From Burkholderiales bacterium (GTDB lineage Bacteria > Pseudomonadota > Gammaproteobacteria > Burkholderiales > Burkholderiaceae_C): 5,825 bases of DNA. Position numbers and translations under genes: made by a program. The notes beneath the pieces are model-generated. The model had not been told where the DNA came from, did not search any database, and was given only the letters and a program-made list of their open reading frames with translations. The stretch's first letter is position 1, and each line of letters starts with the position of its first letter. The stretch is from the NCBI GenBank assembly GCA_028869035.1, contig JAGWTL010000200.1, forward strand, positions 1 through 5,825. The letters are read 5' to 3'. Of this stretch, positions 5,630 through 5,825 are shown piece after piece.

Positions 5630-5825
5630 TCAGCGCACCCGCATGCCCGGCTGCGCGCCTGGCCAGGGGTTGAGCACATAGATGCCGGGTTCAGCCTTCT
5701 CGTCGGCGTGGCTGGCGGCGAGCACCATGCCTTCCGATACACCGAACTTCATCTTGCGCGGGGCCAGGTTGGCCACCATCACGGTGAGTTTGCCGATCAG
5801 GTCTTCGGGCTTGTACATGCTGGCG
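5630..5825 (-). CDS. metG: Methionyl-tRNA synthetase, C-terminal end (runs off right edge)
   Basis: Only the last 64 residues are visible. They match the end of the C-terminal tRNA-binding (OB-fold, Trbp111-like) domain of long-form MetRS: YKPEDLIGKLTVMVANL, then APRKMKFGVSEGMVLAAS, then a C-terminal GAQPGMRV. In full-length MetG this domain dimerises and aids tRNA binding, while the catalytic Rossmann and anticodon-binding domains lie upstream, outside the window. The same fold exists as a free-standing protein (Trbp111/CsaA types), so a separate gene cannot be ruled out from this piece, but the wording is that of betaproteobacterial MetG. The gene is convergent with the cyclase gene. There is no room for a terminator between the two stops, so termination must occur inside one of the coding regions. 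Confidence 0.92.
   Translation of the reverse strand, partial: ASMYKPEDLIGKLTVMVANLAPRKMKFGVSEGMVLAASHADEKAEPGIYVLNPWPGAQPGMRVR

Overview
The window reads as a piece of ordinary chromosome from a high-GC betaproteobacterium, most likely a Burkholderiales member of the Comamonadaceae type. This rests on the strongly G/C-biased third codon positions, on the DUF3460-scpA gene pair typical of Burkholderiales, and on how the ScpA, NadB and MetG proteins read. Assignments come from motif recognition by eye; no database search was run. I see no mobile element, rRNA or tRNA gene, CRISPR array or phage gene, and no gene-free stretch longer than about 230 bases.

Left block (1-1627, minus strand): a probable operon transcribed right to left, with a 72-residue DUF3460 protein, then scpA (kleisin subunit of the SMC-ScpAB chromosome condensation complex), then nadB (L-aspartate oxidase, first step of NAD synthesis). 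nadB runs off the left edge and starts with GTG. Gaps are short (31 and 16 nt).

Middle block (1775-4233): sulP (SulP-family anion transporter with a C-terminal STAS domain, plus strand) diverges from the DUF3460 operon across a 147-nt region. It converges on a YoaK/DUF1275-family membrane protein gene (minus strand), and the two coding regions overlap tail to tail by 10 nt.

Right block (4234-5825): a 229-nt region separates the yoaK-like gene from a divergent gene for a membrane-anchored diguanylate cyclase (two TM helices, PAS-like domain, GGEEF domain). The cyclase gene ends 3 nt before the stop codon of metG (methionyl-tRNA synthetase, minus strand), of which only the C-terminal tRNA-binding end is present.

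The least ordinary part is the region upstream of the cyclase. It holds an imperfect palindrome next to a plausible sigma70 promoter, then a run of hairpins. The strongest hairpin (10 perfect bp) carries a Shine-Dalgarno-like AAGGAG in its loop. That AAGGAG is followed by a 20-codon reading frame whose stop overlaps the cyclase start as GTGA. This could be a translationally coupled leader peptide, but it is inference from sequence only. The cyclase also has RSGE where the canonical c-di-GMP inhibitory site has RxxD.
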